From: Actinomycetota bacterium
GTDB lineage: Bacteria; Actinomycetota; Acidimicrobiia; Spongiisociales; ZC4RG35
Direction of reading: 5' to 3'
Assembly (NCBI GenBank): GCA_003388545.1
Contig: QQVI01000054.1
Coordinates: forward strand, 1-40,206
DNA: 40,206 nt
Shown here: positions 23,749 through 32,103 of the stretch, piece after piece
Layout of the letters: every line of letters begins with the position of its first letter
Numbering within the stretch: position 1 is the first letter of the stretch
Made by a program: the position numbers and the translations under genes
Notes under the pieces: generated by a model
Database searches by the model: none
What the model was told of the DNA's origin: nothing
Seen by the model: the letters and a program-made list of their open reading frames with translations, nothing else

Positions 23749-24587
23749 GGAGTTACCAGCTCGTCGTATGCGTCGGGCCGACGATCGCGGTAGAAGGCCC
23801 ACTGTTTCCGGACTTCGTCGATCATGTCGAGGTCGAGGTCCCGAATCACCAGCTCCTCGTCTGTATCGGAGGCAGCGTCACCCACCTTTTGTCCCCGCGG
23901 GTCGACGAAGTAGGAGGAGCCATAGAAGTCGTTGTCGCCGAACTCCTCTTTCCCGACGCGGTTGATCGCACCGATGAAGTACTCGTTGGCAACCGCAGCG
24001 GCCGGCTGCTCGAGATTCCACAGGTACATCGAGAGTCCGCGGCTGGTCGCGCTCGGGTTGAAGACGAGCTTGGCTCCGTTGAGGCCGAGTGCCCTCCACC
24101 CCTCAGGGAAGTGGCGGTCATAGCAGATGTAAACGCCCACCTTTCCCACAGCGGTGTCGAATACCGGGTAACCACCGTTCCCGGGACGGAAGTAATACTT
24201 CTCCCAGAAGCCATTGACATGGGGTATGTGCTGCTTGCGGTACTTGCCGAGGTAGCTGCCGTCGGCATCGATCACGACTGCAGTGTTGTAGTAGAACCCG
24301 TCATCCTCCTTCTCGAAGATGGGGACCACGAGGACCATTTGGGTCTCCTTGGCCAGGTCCTGCATGAGCTTTGTGGTCGGGCCGTCGGGGATGGGCTCGG
24401 CGTAGTCGAAGTGCTCGTCGTCCTGGACCTGGCAGAAGTAAGGACCATAAAAGAGCTCCTGGAAGCACATCACCTGGGCCCCCTGCTTGGCGGCCTCTCG
24501 GGCGTAGTCGGCGTTCTTCTTGATCATCGACTCTTTGTCGCCGGTCCATTCGGTCTGGACGATTGCTGCTCTCACAACGTTTGCCAT
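23745..24587 (-). CDS. Beta-ureidopropionase (carbon-nitrogen hydrolase)
   Basis: A 280-residue nitrilase-superfamily amidase that hydrolyses N-carbamoyl-beta-alanine to beta-alanine, CO2 and ammonia. The catalytic triad is Glu44 (CFQELFYGPYF), Lys118 (YRKQHIPHV) and Cys155 (VYICYDRHFPEG). YICYDRHFPEGWRALGLNGA and the NPSATSRGLSMYLWNLEQPAAA segment are close to beta-ureidopropionase/N-carbamoylputrescine-type enzymes. ATG at 24587 has GGAG six bases upstream; an in-frame TTG at 24599 is less likely. A hairpin (24603-24618) lies directly before the ribosome binding site. It follows the binding-protein gene and starts the catabolic part of the operon. Confidence 0.92.
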   Translation of the reverse strand: MANVVRAAIVQTEWTGDKESMIKKNADYAREAAKQGAQVMCFQELFYGPYFCQVQDDEHFDYAEPIPDGPTTKLMQDLAKETQMVLVVPIFEKEDDGFYYNTAVVIDADGSYLGKYRKQHIPHVNGFWEKYYFRPGNGGYPVFDTAVGKVGVYICYDRHFPEGWRALGLNGAKLVFNPSATSRGLSMYLWNLEQPAAAVANEYFIGAINRVGKEEFGDNDFYGSSYFVDPRGQKVGDAASDTDEELVIRDLDLDMIDEVRKQWAFYRDRRPDAYDELVTP

Positions 24588-24602
24588 GTGGGTCTCCAAT
24601 CT

Positions 24603-24618
24603 CCGGGTGAGAACCCGG
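24603..24618 (-). promoter_or_regulatory. Small hairpin upstream of the ureidopropionase ribosome binding site
   Basis: Inverted repeat CCGGGT and ACCCGG separated by four bases. In the minus-strand mRNA it forms a 6-bp GC stem with a UCUC loop, about ten bases before the GGAG site. It could shield the site, mark an mRNA end after processing, or be incidental. Confidence 0.4.
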
Positions 24619-24648
24619 CACTACTCAAAACTTAGCCAAGAACAAGGA

Positions 24649-24678
24649 TACGGGAGCAAGCGTCAGCTTGCCCCCGTA
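24649..24678 (-). other. Long hairpin between transport and catabolic halves of the operon
   Basis: Arms TACGGGAGCAAGC (24649-24661) and GCTTGCCCCCGTA (24666-24678) pair over 13 positions with one A/C mismatch and a four-base loop. No U-run follows on the minus strand, so it is not a typical intrinsic terminator; a stabilising element for the binding-protein mRNA or a partial terminator is more likely. Confidence 0.5.
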
Positions 24679-24702
24679 CCTCAGTTGCGGATCGAAAGGG
24701 CC

Positions 24703-25869
24703 TTACTCTCCGCCCGGCCGGAGTTCGATGTCGCGACGCTCGTATGAGGCGCCAGTGACGTCGAGCCCCTCGGCTTCCAGCTCATCGACCGCCTGTTGGG
24801 CGAGATCGGTGCGGTAGGCGTCGTCGGAGCTCGTGACGCCTTGCAGCTCTTCGACCACAGCGGTTCCTACCTCGACCGTTTGATCCCAAAGCGACTCGTT
24901 CATGACGCCGATGCCGTTGGTGGCCGGGAAGATCAGGGCCAGGATTTCGTTGAGCTGCCATGCCTGGTGGCTCTCCCCAAGAGTCGAGCCGTTTTCGAGG
25001 ACGATCTCGACGCACTCGTCGAAGTTGTCCAGACAGTGGATCCAGCCACGGAATGTCGCCTTGAGGAACCGGACCGCTATGTCTTCGTTGCCTTCTTCGG
25101 CGATCCATTCGGCGTTGACCCATATTGCGTCCTGGAGCATCGCTGTTGCGACGTCAGGATCGTTGAAGTCGATGACGTTGAGATCTTCCGGCTGATACAG
25201 CTCGCCCGTCTCAGGATTCTCAGCCTCGAGCACCTGGGCGTATTCGTTGTAGATCATCGCCTCAGCGGCGTCGATCTCGCCGTTGAGCAGTGCGAGCATG
25301 TCGAAGTTCTGGCCCACCAACTCCACGTCCTGGACGTCGAATTTGTTGATAGCGCCGGTCAGCTCGTACTCGTTGCCGAAGCCCCAGTTGCCGACCGTCT
25401 TCCCCTCCCAATCGGTCGGATGGGTGATTCCCTGCTCCACGAACGAAACAGAGAGCGTCCCGGAACGCTCGAACACCTGGGCGATATTGATGATCTCGGC
25501 TCCCTGCTCCCGGGAGACGAGGGCCTTGGGCACCCAAGCGATCCCGAACTCGGCACCGCCCGTGGCGAGGACCGTTTGAGGCACGATTTCGACTGCTCCC
25601 TCGAGAATCTCGACGTTGAGGCACTCGTCTTCATAGAACCCGAGATCCTGCGCTACGAAGTAGCCCGCGAACTGTGACTGCGCCACCCACTGGAGTTGGA
25701 CCCTCACGTCATCGGGCTCGGTGCACTCTCCATCCGGTGCAGAGGTATCCGGGGACGTGGTGTCCGGGGATGTCGTATCCGCCCCTGTGTCATCGCCGCA
25801 AGCGGTGAGTACCAATCCGATCACGGCGAGGAGGGCCAGCAGTCTCTTCCATCTGTTGTTCAGCTTCAC
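24703..25869 (-). CDS. ABC transporter substrate-binding lipoprotein, NMT1/THI5-like (NitT/TauT class)
   Basis: A 388-residue periplasm-facing binding protein. The signal ends in LTAC (Cys24) followed by a linker made of repeats of Thr-Thr-Ser-Pro-Asp. The mature domain begins VRVQLQWVAQSQFAGYFVAQDLGFYEDECLNVEIL, a classic NMT1/THI5 opening used to bind pyrimidine precursors, riboflavin, nitrate or sulfonates. Start GTG at 25869 has AAAGGAGA five bases upstream. It sits between the permease genes and the pyrimidine-breakdown enzymes, so uracil, thymine, a dihydropyrimidine or an aminopyrimidine is the likely ligand. The binding protein is often made in excess, which the hairpin downstream could support. 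Confidence 0.9.
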   Translation of the reverse strand: MKLNNRWKRLLALLAVIGLVLTACGDDTGADTTSPDTTSPDTSAPDGECTEPDDVRVQLQWVAQSQFAGYFVAQDLGFYEDECLNVEILEGAVEIVPQTVLATGGAEFGIAWVPKALVSREQGAEIINIAQVFERSGTLSVSFVEQGITHPTDWEGKTVGNWGFGNEYELTGAINKFDVQDVELVGQNFDMLALLNGEIDAAEAMIYNEYAQVLEAENPETGELYQPEDLNVIDFNDPDVATAMLQDAIWVNAEWIAEEGNEDIAVRFLKATFRGWIHCLDNFDECVEIVLENGSTLGESHQAWQLNEILALIFPATNGIGVMNESLWDQTVEVGTAVVEELQGVTSSDDAYRTDLAQQAVDELEAEGLDVTGASYERRDIELRPGGE

Positions 25870-25932
25870 TCTTTCTCCTTTGTGCGTTCCAGCGATTGTC
25901 GAAGGGTATCCAAAGTCCGGCTCACATGTTGC

Positions 25933-26760
25933 TCAGCCTGCCTCGGTCGCCCGGAGGGACACGTGCCAAGACATCACGAGTCTCTCGGCGCCCAGGATGA
26001 TCCCATAGAAGGCGATGCCTATCGCAGAGGCCACGAGTATCGCTGCCCAAGCATCGGGAAATACGAACAGGTTGGCTTTGGCGATGATGTATTGCCCAAG
26101 CACGTCTTGGGGCCCTCCGAAGTACTCGGCCACGATCGCCGCAATGATCGACAGTGTCGATGCCACTTTCAGAGCGCTGAAGAAGTAGGGGAGGGCGCTG
26201 GGGATCCGCACCTTCGTAAAAAGCTCGCGCGGGGTCGCGGCAAAGGACCGCATCAGCTCCAGCTCGCCCGTCCCGACTTCGGTGAGGCCGCGCACCGTAT
26301 TGATCATGACGGGGAAGAAGACGACTATGGCTACCACCGTCATCTTCGACACAGGGCTGGTCACCGGGAACATGTTGTTGGCGATGGGGGCAAGAGCGAT
26401 GATCGGCATCGCGTTGGTCGCGATAGCGAACGGAAGAATGCCTTCGCGAGCAGCCTCCCACCGCACTGAGATGAGGGCCACGGTCACTCCCAGCACGACG
26501 CCTGCAGTGAGACCACCGATGACCTCGATCATGGTGTTGCCGGCCGCGCTCATTATCACCGACCATTGATCAACGAGCCGGGAACCGATCTCGGAAGGCG
26601 CGGGCAGGACGAAGGACTCGACATCGAATGCCCTGATCAAGCCCTCCCACGCAACGAGCCCGAGAACGAAGAGGACTGCCGCAGGAACATGCTTGCGCAG
26701 ACGGTGTCGCAACTCGGATGTCCTGGTGGCTTCGCGGGCTGCCGGCTTTGTATCAGTCAT
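25933..26760 (-). CDS. ABC transporter permease (BPD_transp_1), second of two
   Basis: A 275-residue inner-membrane permease with about six helices (VPAAVLFVLGLVAWEGL near residue 30, then several hydrophobic stretches). The EAA loop is ELMRSFAATPRELFTKVRIPSALPYFFSALKVASTLSIIAAIVAEYFGG, typical of the NitT/TauT/ThiX permeases. It overlaps the ATPase gene by ATGA and is followed after 63 bases by the binding-protein gene. It differs clearly from the first permease in the operon, so the channel is probably a heterodimer. Confidence 0.88.
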   Translation of the reverse strand: MTDTKPAAREATRTSELRHRLRKHVPAAVLFVLGLVAWEGLIRAFDVESFVLPAPSEIGSRLVDQWSVIMSAAGNTMIEVIGGLTAGVVLGVTVALISVRWEAAREGILPFAIATNAMPIIALAPIANNMFPVTSPVSKMTVVAIVVFFPVMINTVRGLTEVGTGELELMRSFAATPRELFTKVRIPSALPYFFSALKVASTLSIIAAIVAEYFGGPQDVLGQYIIAKANLFVFPDAWAAILVASAIGIAFYGIILGAERLVMSWHVSLRATEAG

Positions 26761-27530
26761 TGCCGATCACCTCTGCGCAACGACTCGCGGACCTCTGTGA
26801 TCTTGTCGTAGTAGGCGGCCGATTCCCTCGTGTCCACAGTGCGCGGATAGGGAAGCTGGGTCTCGATTCGATCGGTGATCCGCCCGGGCCGCGCCGACAT
26901 GACGATTACTCGCGTCGAGAGAAATACGGCTTCGGGAATCGAATGTGTGACGAATACGACGGTGGTGTGCGTCTGTTGCCAGAGACGCAGCACTTCTTGC
27001 TGCATCAGCTCGCGAGTCATCTCATCGAGTGCTCCGAAAGGCTCGTCCATCAGCAACAGCGACGGCTCGAACGCCAACGCACGCGCTATCGCGACACGCT
27101 GCTGCATGCCGCCGGAGAGCTGCCAGGGGTAGTGCTTGGCGAAGTCGGAGAGCTGAACCAGGTCGAGCATCGACGCGGCTCGCTCTGAGCGGGCTTCCTC
27201 GTCCATAATCTCGAGAGGCAACTCGACGTTCTTTGTAACCGTTCTCCAATCGAGGAGCGTGGCCTTCTGGAACACGATCCCGTAATCGCGGTCCAGTCGG
27301 GCTTGCTGGGGCGACTTTCCGTTGACGGTGAGCTCTCCTGACGAGGCCGGGACGAGGTCGCCGATCAGCCGGAGAAGGGTGCTCTTGCCACAGCCCGAGG
27401 GCCCGATCAGGGAGACGAATTCACCACTTTCGATGTCGAGATCGATACCTCGAAGTGCCTCGACGCGATCCGAGCCCTTCCCGAAGGTCTTGCCCAAGTT
27501 GCGGGCACGTACGACAGGCGAATCGCTCAT
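26757..27530 (-). CDS. ABC transporter ATP-binding protein (NitT/TauT class)
   Basis: This 257-residue ATPase energises pyrimidine-type import. Walker A is GPSGCGKST (43-51), the Q-loop region reads FQKATLLDWRTVTKNVELPLEI as in nitrate/taurine systems, the signature is LSGGMQQRV, Walker B is LLLMDEPFGALDE and the switch His is in FVTHSIPEAV. All catalytic residues are present. Four-base ATGA overlaps on both sides tie it to the two permeases. Confidence 0.93.
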   Translation of the reverse strand: MSDSPVVRARNLGKTFGKGSDRVEALRGIDLDIESGEFVSLIGPSGCGKSTLLRLIGDLVPASSGELTVNGKSPQQARLDRDYGIVFQKATLLDWRTVTKNVELPLEIMDEEARSERAASMLDLVQLSDFAKHYPWQLSGGMQQRVAIARALAFEPSLLLMDEPFGALDEMTRELMQQEVLRLWQQTHTTVVFVTHSIPEAVFLSTRVIVMSARPGRITDRIETQLPYPRTVDTRESAAYYDKITEVRESLRRGDRQ

Positions 27531-28390
27531 CCCGTCGCTCTTCCCGTCATCAGCTCCACTTCGAAGTCACGGCTGCCGGCTGCGAGTGTCTTTCTCTCGA
27601 CCAATGTCACGACTGTCACGAAGATGACACCGACGAGCGCCGTGACGATCACGGTTGCGTAGAGCTTCACGGACCGGGCGCCGAACTGCTGGGAGAAGGT
27701 GAGCAGCGCTCGCCCCAGGCCGTCACCGAAACCTGCCGGCAGCTCGCCGATGAGGGCGCCGATCACGCTCGCAGTCGCGGAGACTTTCAAGGCCGTGAAA
27801 ATATACGGAAGGGCCGATGGAACCTGCAACTTCCAGAGCACTTCTCTCGGCTTGGCGGCGTAAGAGCGCATCAGCTCGAGTGCCGTGGGGTCAGGAGACT
27901 TGAGGCCCCTGAGGGTGTTGATGGCCACGGGGAAGAAGGTCAGGTATGCCGAGATGACTGCGACCGACAGCCACTGGGGGAAGTCGAGGCGGCCACCCCA
28001 TACGACGACCATCGGGGCGATGGCGATGATTGGGATCGTCTGGCTGGCAACCACGTAAGGCATGAACGAGCGCTCCAGCAATGTCGACCTCACGAACAGG
28101 ACGCTGAGCGCAAAACCGAAGATGCCCCCGATCACGAACCCTAGGAAGGCTTCTCGCAGCGTGAAGAAAGATCTTGCTGCCAGGTCGAGGATCAACAGGT
28201 CGCCTCCACGCCTCACGGGGCGGAACAACTCGATGATCATGTCCCAGACATGGGGCATGGTCGTGTTGTCTGGCCGCACGGGCCGGATCCAGCCCATTTG
28301 CAGCCAGATGAGCTTGTACCCCTCCCAGATGGCGATCAAGACGAAAGTGACGACGATGAAGGAGAGCACGCGCCGCCATCTGCTACTCAT
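27527..28390 (-). CDS. ABC transporter permease (BPD_transp_1), first of two
   Basis: A 287-residue membrane permease. The first helix is VLSFIVVTFVLIAIWEGYKLIW, and the EAA loop LELMRSYAAKPREVLWKLQVPSALPYIFTALKVSATASVIGALIGELPAG fits the NitT/TauT family. First membrane gene of the pyrimidine operon. ATG at 28390 is chosen; GTG at 28411 is an alternative that would add seven residues (MVEAGRT). A promoter-like TAGAGT box and a possible 12-codon leader ORF that ends on top of this ATG lie just upstream. Confidence 0.87.
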   Translation of the reverse strand: MSSRWRRVLSFIVVTFVLIAIWEGYKLIWLQMGWIRPVRPDNTTMPHVWDMIIELFRPVRRGGDLLILDLAARSFFTLREAFLGFVIGGIFGFALSVLFVRSTLLERSFMPYVVASQTIPIIAIAPMVVVWGGRLDFPQWLSVAVISAYLTFFPVAINTLRGLKSPDPTALELMRSYAAKPREVLWKLQVPSALPYIFTALKVSATASVIGALIGELPAGFGDGLGRALLTFSQQFGARSVKLYATVIVTALVGVIFVTVVTLVERKTLAAGSRDFEVELMTGRATG

Positions 28391-28421
28391 GGTTCTGCCG
28401 GCCTCCACCACTCCTGTCCAT
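28383..28421 (-). CDS. Possible 12-residue leader peptide overlapping the permease start
   Basis: ATG at 28421 follows TAGAGT by eight bases, the same leaderless layout seen at other starts in the window. It would encode MDRSGGGRQNHE and stop with TAG seven bases inside the permease gene (stop 28383-28385, permease ATG 28388-28390). It could couple translation into the permease. It may also be a chance ORF with the permease starting at GTG 28411. Confidence 0.3.
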   Translation of the reverse strand: MDRSGGGRQNHE

Positions 28422-28429
28422 GGCGAGCG

Positions 28430-28435
28430 ACTCTA
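28430..28435 (-). promoter_or_regulatory. -10 box TAGAGT of the pyrimidine operon
   Basis: On the minus strand TAGAGT precedes the leader ATG by eight bases and the permease ATG by 39 bases. It is the only good -10 candidate ahead of the nine-gene operon. No convincing -35 box was found. Confidence 0.45.
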
Positions 28436-28512
28436 ACGGCGCCCGACCGACCGCCCCCCGTAAAGCAACGCTTTCCATTGTGCAGGGCCGTTTTGCGTGC
28501 GAAGCTAGAGCT

Positions 28513-28692
28513 ATGTCGCAGCCAACCGGTTTCGAATACAAGGCCCACAAGAACGGCTCCGTTGTGATCAAGCACAACGGGAAGAAGGCCACGGTCCTTC
28601 GAGGCGAGCGAGCCCAGAAGTTTCTTCGTCGGGTCGAGTCACGCGACCCCCAAGAAGTGATGGCACGGATAACCGGGAACTACAAGCGCTAA
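28513..28692 (+). CDS. Small conserved-looking hypothetical protein
   Basis: A 59-residue, strongly basic protein (MSQPTGFEYKAHKNGSVV ... KFLRRVESRDPQEVMARITGNYKR). The pattern FEYKAHKNGSVVIKHNGKKATVLRG looks like a compact beta sheet followed by a helix, and I recall similar short actinobacterial proteins of unknown function. Its high Lys/Arg content suggests nucleic-acid binding, but nothing proves that. ATG at 28513 is preferred over the longer frame to 28420. It lies alone between the divergent operon and the convergent leuA gene, 14 bases from the leuA stop. Confidence 0.7.
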   Translation: MSQPTGFEYKAHKNGSVVIKHNGKKATVLRGERAQKFLRRVESRDPQEVMARITGNYKR

Positions 28693-28706
28693 CCCTGACG
28701 GGTGCG

Positions 28707-30485
<1,779 letters not shown>

Positions 30486-30518
30486 CTACATGAGGAGAAG
30501 GAGAGCGGAGTGCGTCAT
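30486..30518 (-). CDS. leuL: leuA leader peptide MTHSALLLLM
   Basis: A ten-residue ORF on the minus strand with four Leu codons in a row (CTC CTT CTC CTC) before Met and a TAG stop. It sits between a promoter and a terminator upstream of leuA. Ribosome stalling at the Leu codons when charged Leu-tRNA is scarce would favour an antiterminator and let leuA be transcribed. Such leaders are known for leuA in other actinobacteria. Start ATG at 30518; a weak purine stretch (GTGAAG) precedes it. Confidence 0.85.
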   Translation of the reverse strand: MTHSALLLLM

Positions 30519-30534
30519 GTTCTTCACACCGAAC

Positions 30535-30563
30535 ACTCTAGGCCCATCGAGCACCTGCCACAA
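30535..30563 (-). promoter_or_regulatory. Promoter of the leuL-leuA transcript
   Basis: On the minus strand TTGTGG (30563-30558), a 17-base spacer and TAGAGT (30540-30535). The predicted start is about ten bases before the leader ATG at 30518. It falls in the 65-base gap after the GNAT gene. Confidence 0.55.
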
Positions 30564-30583
30564 GCAAAGGACATCGGTTGGCT

Positions 30584-31282
30584 TCATCCAGAAAGGTCGG
30601 CCAGCACGTCACTCAGCGACCTGACTTGGAGACCGTCCCGATCGAAGTTGTCGGGTTCCAGCCACGTCTCGAAAGCCGACCTGATCCGGGGCCACTCTTC
30701 GTCGACGATCGCGTACCAGGCCGTGTCGCGATTGCGACCCTTGTAGTGAGTGGCCTTGCGGAATGTGCCTTCATAGGTGAAGCCGAGGCGTTGGGCTGCT
30801 CGCCGCGATGGTTCATTGAGGGCATCGCATTTCCACTCACAACGCCGATATCCAGTCTGAAAAGCACGATCGATCATCATGAAAATGGCCTCGGTTGCGG
30901 CGGTCGTCCTCTGCAACACCTCAGAGAACACGATGGAGCCGATCTCGAGCACGCCAGAAGGCGGGTCGATGCGGAGATAGGAGGCAAACCCGACGGGTTT
31001 CGACCCAACGACGATCGCATAAGGGAGCCATCCGTCCGCTTCGATGAGCTCGACGAGAGTCTGCTCGAGATCCGCGACGGACGGGAATGGCCCAAACGAC
31101 ATGTATGTCCATAGCGACTCTGGAGACGTCACGAGACTCTCGAAGAGAGCCGGGGCATGCGATTCGGAGAGTGGCTCGAGCACCACGTGGCTTCCCTGCA
31201 TCAAGGTGGGGGAGGGGAACTGCGGCGGTGTCCAGTCTCCTAGAGGGTCGCCAATTGGCTGGCCGAGCTCGTTCTCAGTCAT
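30584..31282 (-). CDS. GNAT family N-acetyltransferase (RimJ/RimL-like)
   Basis: A 232-residue acetyltransferase. LEPLSESHAPALFESLV is the RimJ/RimL-type opening, GSKPVGFASYLRIDPPSGVLEIGSIVFSE is the central sheet and acetyl-CoA region, and EWKCDALNEPSRRAAQRLGFTYEGTFRKATHYKGRNRDTAWYAI is the standard C-terminal block of the RimJ/RimL type. The target is probably a small molecule or a protein N-terminus. ATG at 31282 overlaps the end of the crotonase gene by 8 bases, so the longer frame to 31525 is rejected. Last gene of the minus-strand set that starts at 33165. Confidence 0.88.
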   Translation of the reverse strand: MTENELGQPIGDPLGDWTPPQFPSPTLMQGSHVVLEPLSESHAPALFESLVTSPESLWTYMSFGPFPSVADLEQTLVELIEADGWLPYAIVVGSKPVGFASYLRIDPPSGVLEIGSIVFSEVLQRTTAATEAIFMMIDRAFQTGYRRCEWKCDALNEPSRRAAQRLGFTYEGTFRKATHYKGRNRDTAWYAIVDEEWPRIRSAFETWLEPDNFDRDGLQVRSLSDVLADLSG

Positions 31283-32099
31283 CGTGGTCCTCGAAGGTGC
31301 CATGTCGTCCGGCGCCCCGAGCAAAACGACCGGCGCCTGCGATACCCTCGGCAGCCAGCACAGGAGAACTGATCTCCCACTCTTGTGCCATTGCGGCAAG
31401 CCGGGGCAGACCGTGCTGGCTGCGCACCGACTCCCTATCGGACCGCAGGCACTCTTGGGGGAAACGCGCGATGTCAGCGGCGAGATCCTCCGCCCGCTCC
31501 CGACTCTCGCCGTCTTCGATGACATACTCAGCGAGACCTATTCGAAGACACTCTTCGGCCATCACCTGTCTGCCGGTCAGTATCAGATCGAGGGCTCTTC
31601 CCTCTCCGACGAGTCGAGGGAGCCTGACCGTTCCGCCGTCGATAAGGGGTACTCCCCAGCGCCGGCAATAGACACCCATATACGCGCTCTCTTCCATGAC
31701 CCGGATGTCACACCAGAGCGCCAGCTCCATCCCTCCGGCCACAGCGGGCCCTGCGATTGCAGCTATGACAGGTTTTGAGAGCTCGAGCCGTGTCGGGCCC
31801 ATCGGGCCGGTTGGCAGGCCAAACCCGTCGACGCTCTCTTCAAGCGATCCCGGAGGGAAGTCGAGATCCGCCAAAGGTCGTTTCTCGTCGAGCCGGCTGG
31901 CAGCCTTCAGGTCGTATCCGGAGCAGAACGATCCCCCCTCGCCCCAGAAGACGGCCACCAAAGCCGTTTCGTCCTGATCAAACTCGGTGAAGGCTTGTCG
32001 TAGTTCCTCGGCAGCAGTGGGATCTACTGCGTTTCGCGCCTCGGGGTTGGAGTTGATGACCGTCCAGACCGGCCCGGACCTTTCGACTCGTATAGACAT
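31275..32099 (-). CDS. Enoyl-CoA hydratase/isomerase family protein (crotonase)
   Basis: A 274-residue crotonase-fold protein. The oxyanion-hole loops are CSGYDLKAASR and PAVAGGMELALWCDIRVMEESAYMG. Of the two catalytic Glu positions, one is in the CDIRVMEE region while the second reads PLIDGGTVRLPRLVG with Asp in place of the classical Glu, so hydratase activity is uncertain; many family members with such sites act as isomerases, hydrolases or dehydratases. The gene lies 4 bases after the AhpD-like gene and overlaps the GNAT gene, giving a three-gene set with no clear pathway. Confidence 0.85.
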   Translation of the reverse strand: MSIRVERSGPVWTVINSNPEARNAVDPTAAEELRQAFTEFDQDETALVAVFWGEGGSFCSGYDLKAASRLDEKRPLADLDFPPGSLEESVDGFGLPTGPMGPTRLELSKPVIAAIAGPAVAGGMELALWCDIRVMEESAYMGVYCRRWGVPLIDGGTVRLPRLVGEGRALDLILTGRQVMAEECLRIGLAEYVIEDGESRERAEDLAADIARFPQECLRSDRESVRSQHGLPRLAAMAQEWEISSPVLAAEGIAGAGRFARGAGRHGTFEDHDD

Positions 32100-32103
32100 C
32101 GGC

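Noticed and set aside
24649-24678. Hairpin read as an intrinsic terminator of the transporter genes
   Set aside because: No T-run follows on the minus strand, and downstream genes are in the same pathway and direction; kept only as a structured intergenic element.
25734-25785. Short tandem repeat suspected to be a CRISPR or regulatory repeat
   Set aside because: It lies inside the binding-protein gene and encodes the Thr-Ser-Pro-Asp linker after the lipoprotein cysteine; low-complexity linkers are usual there.
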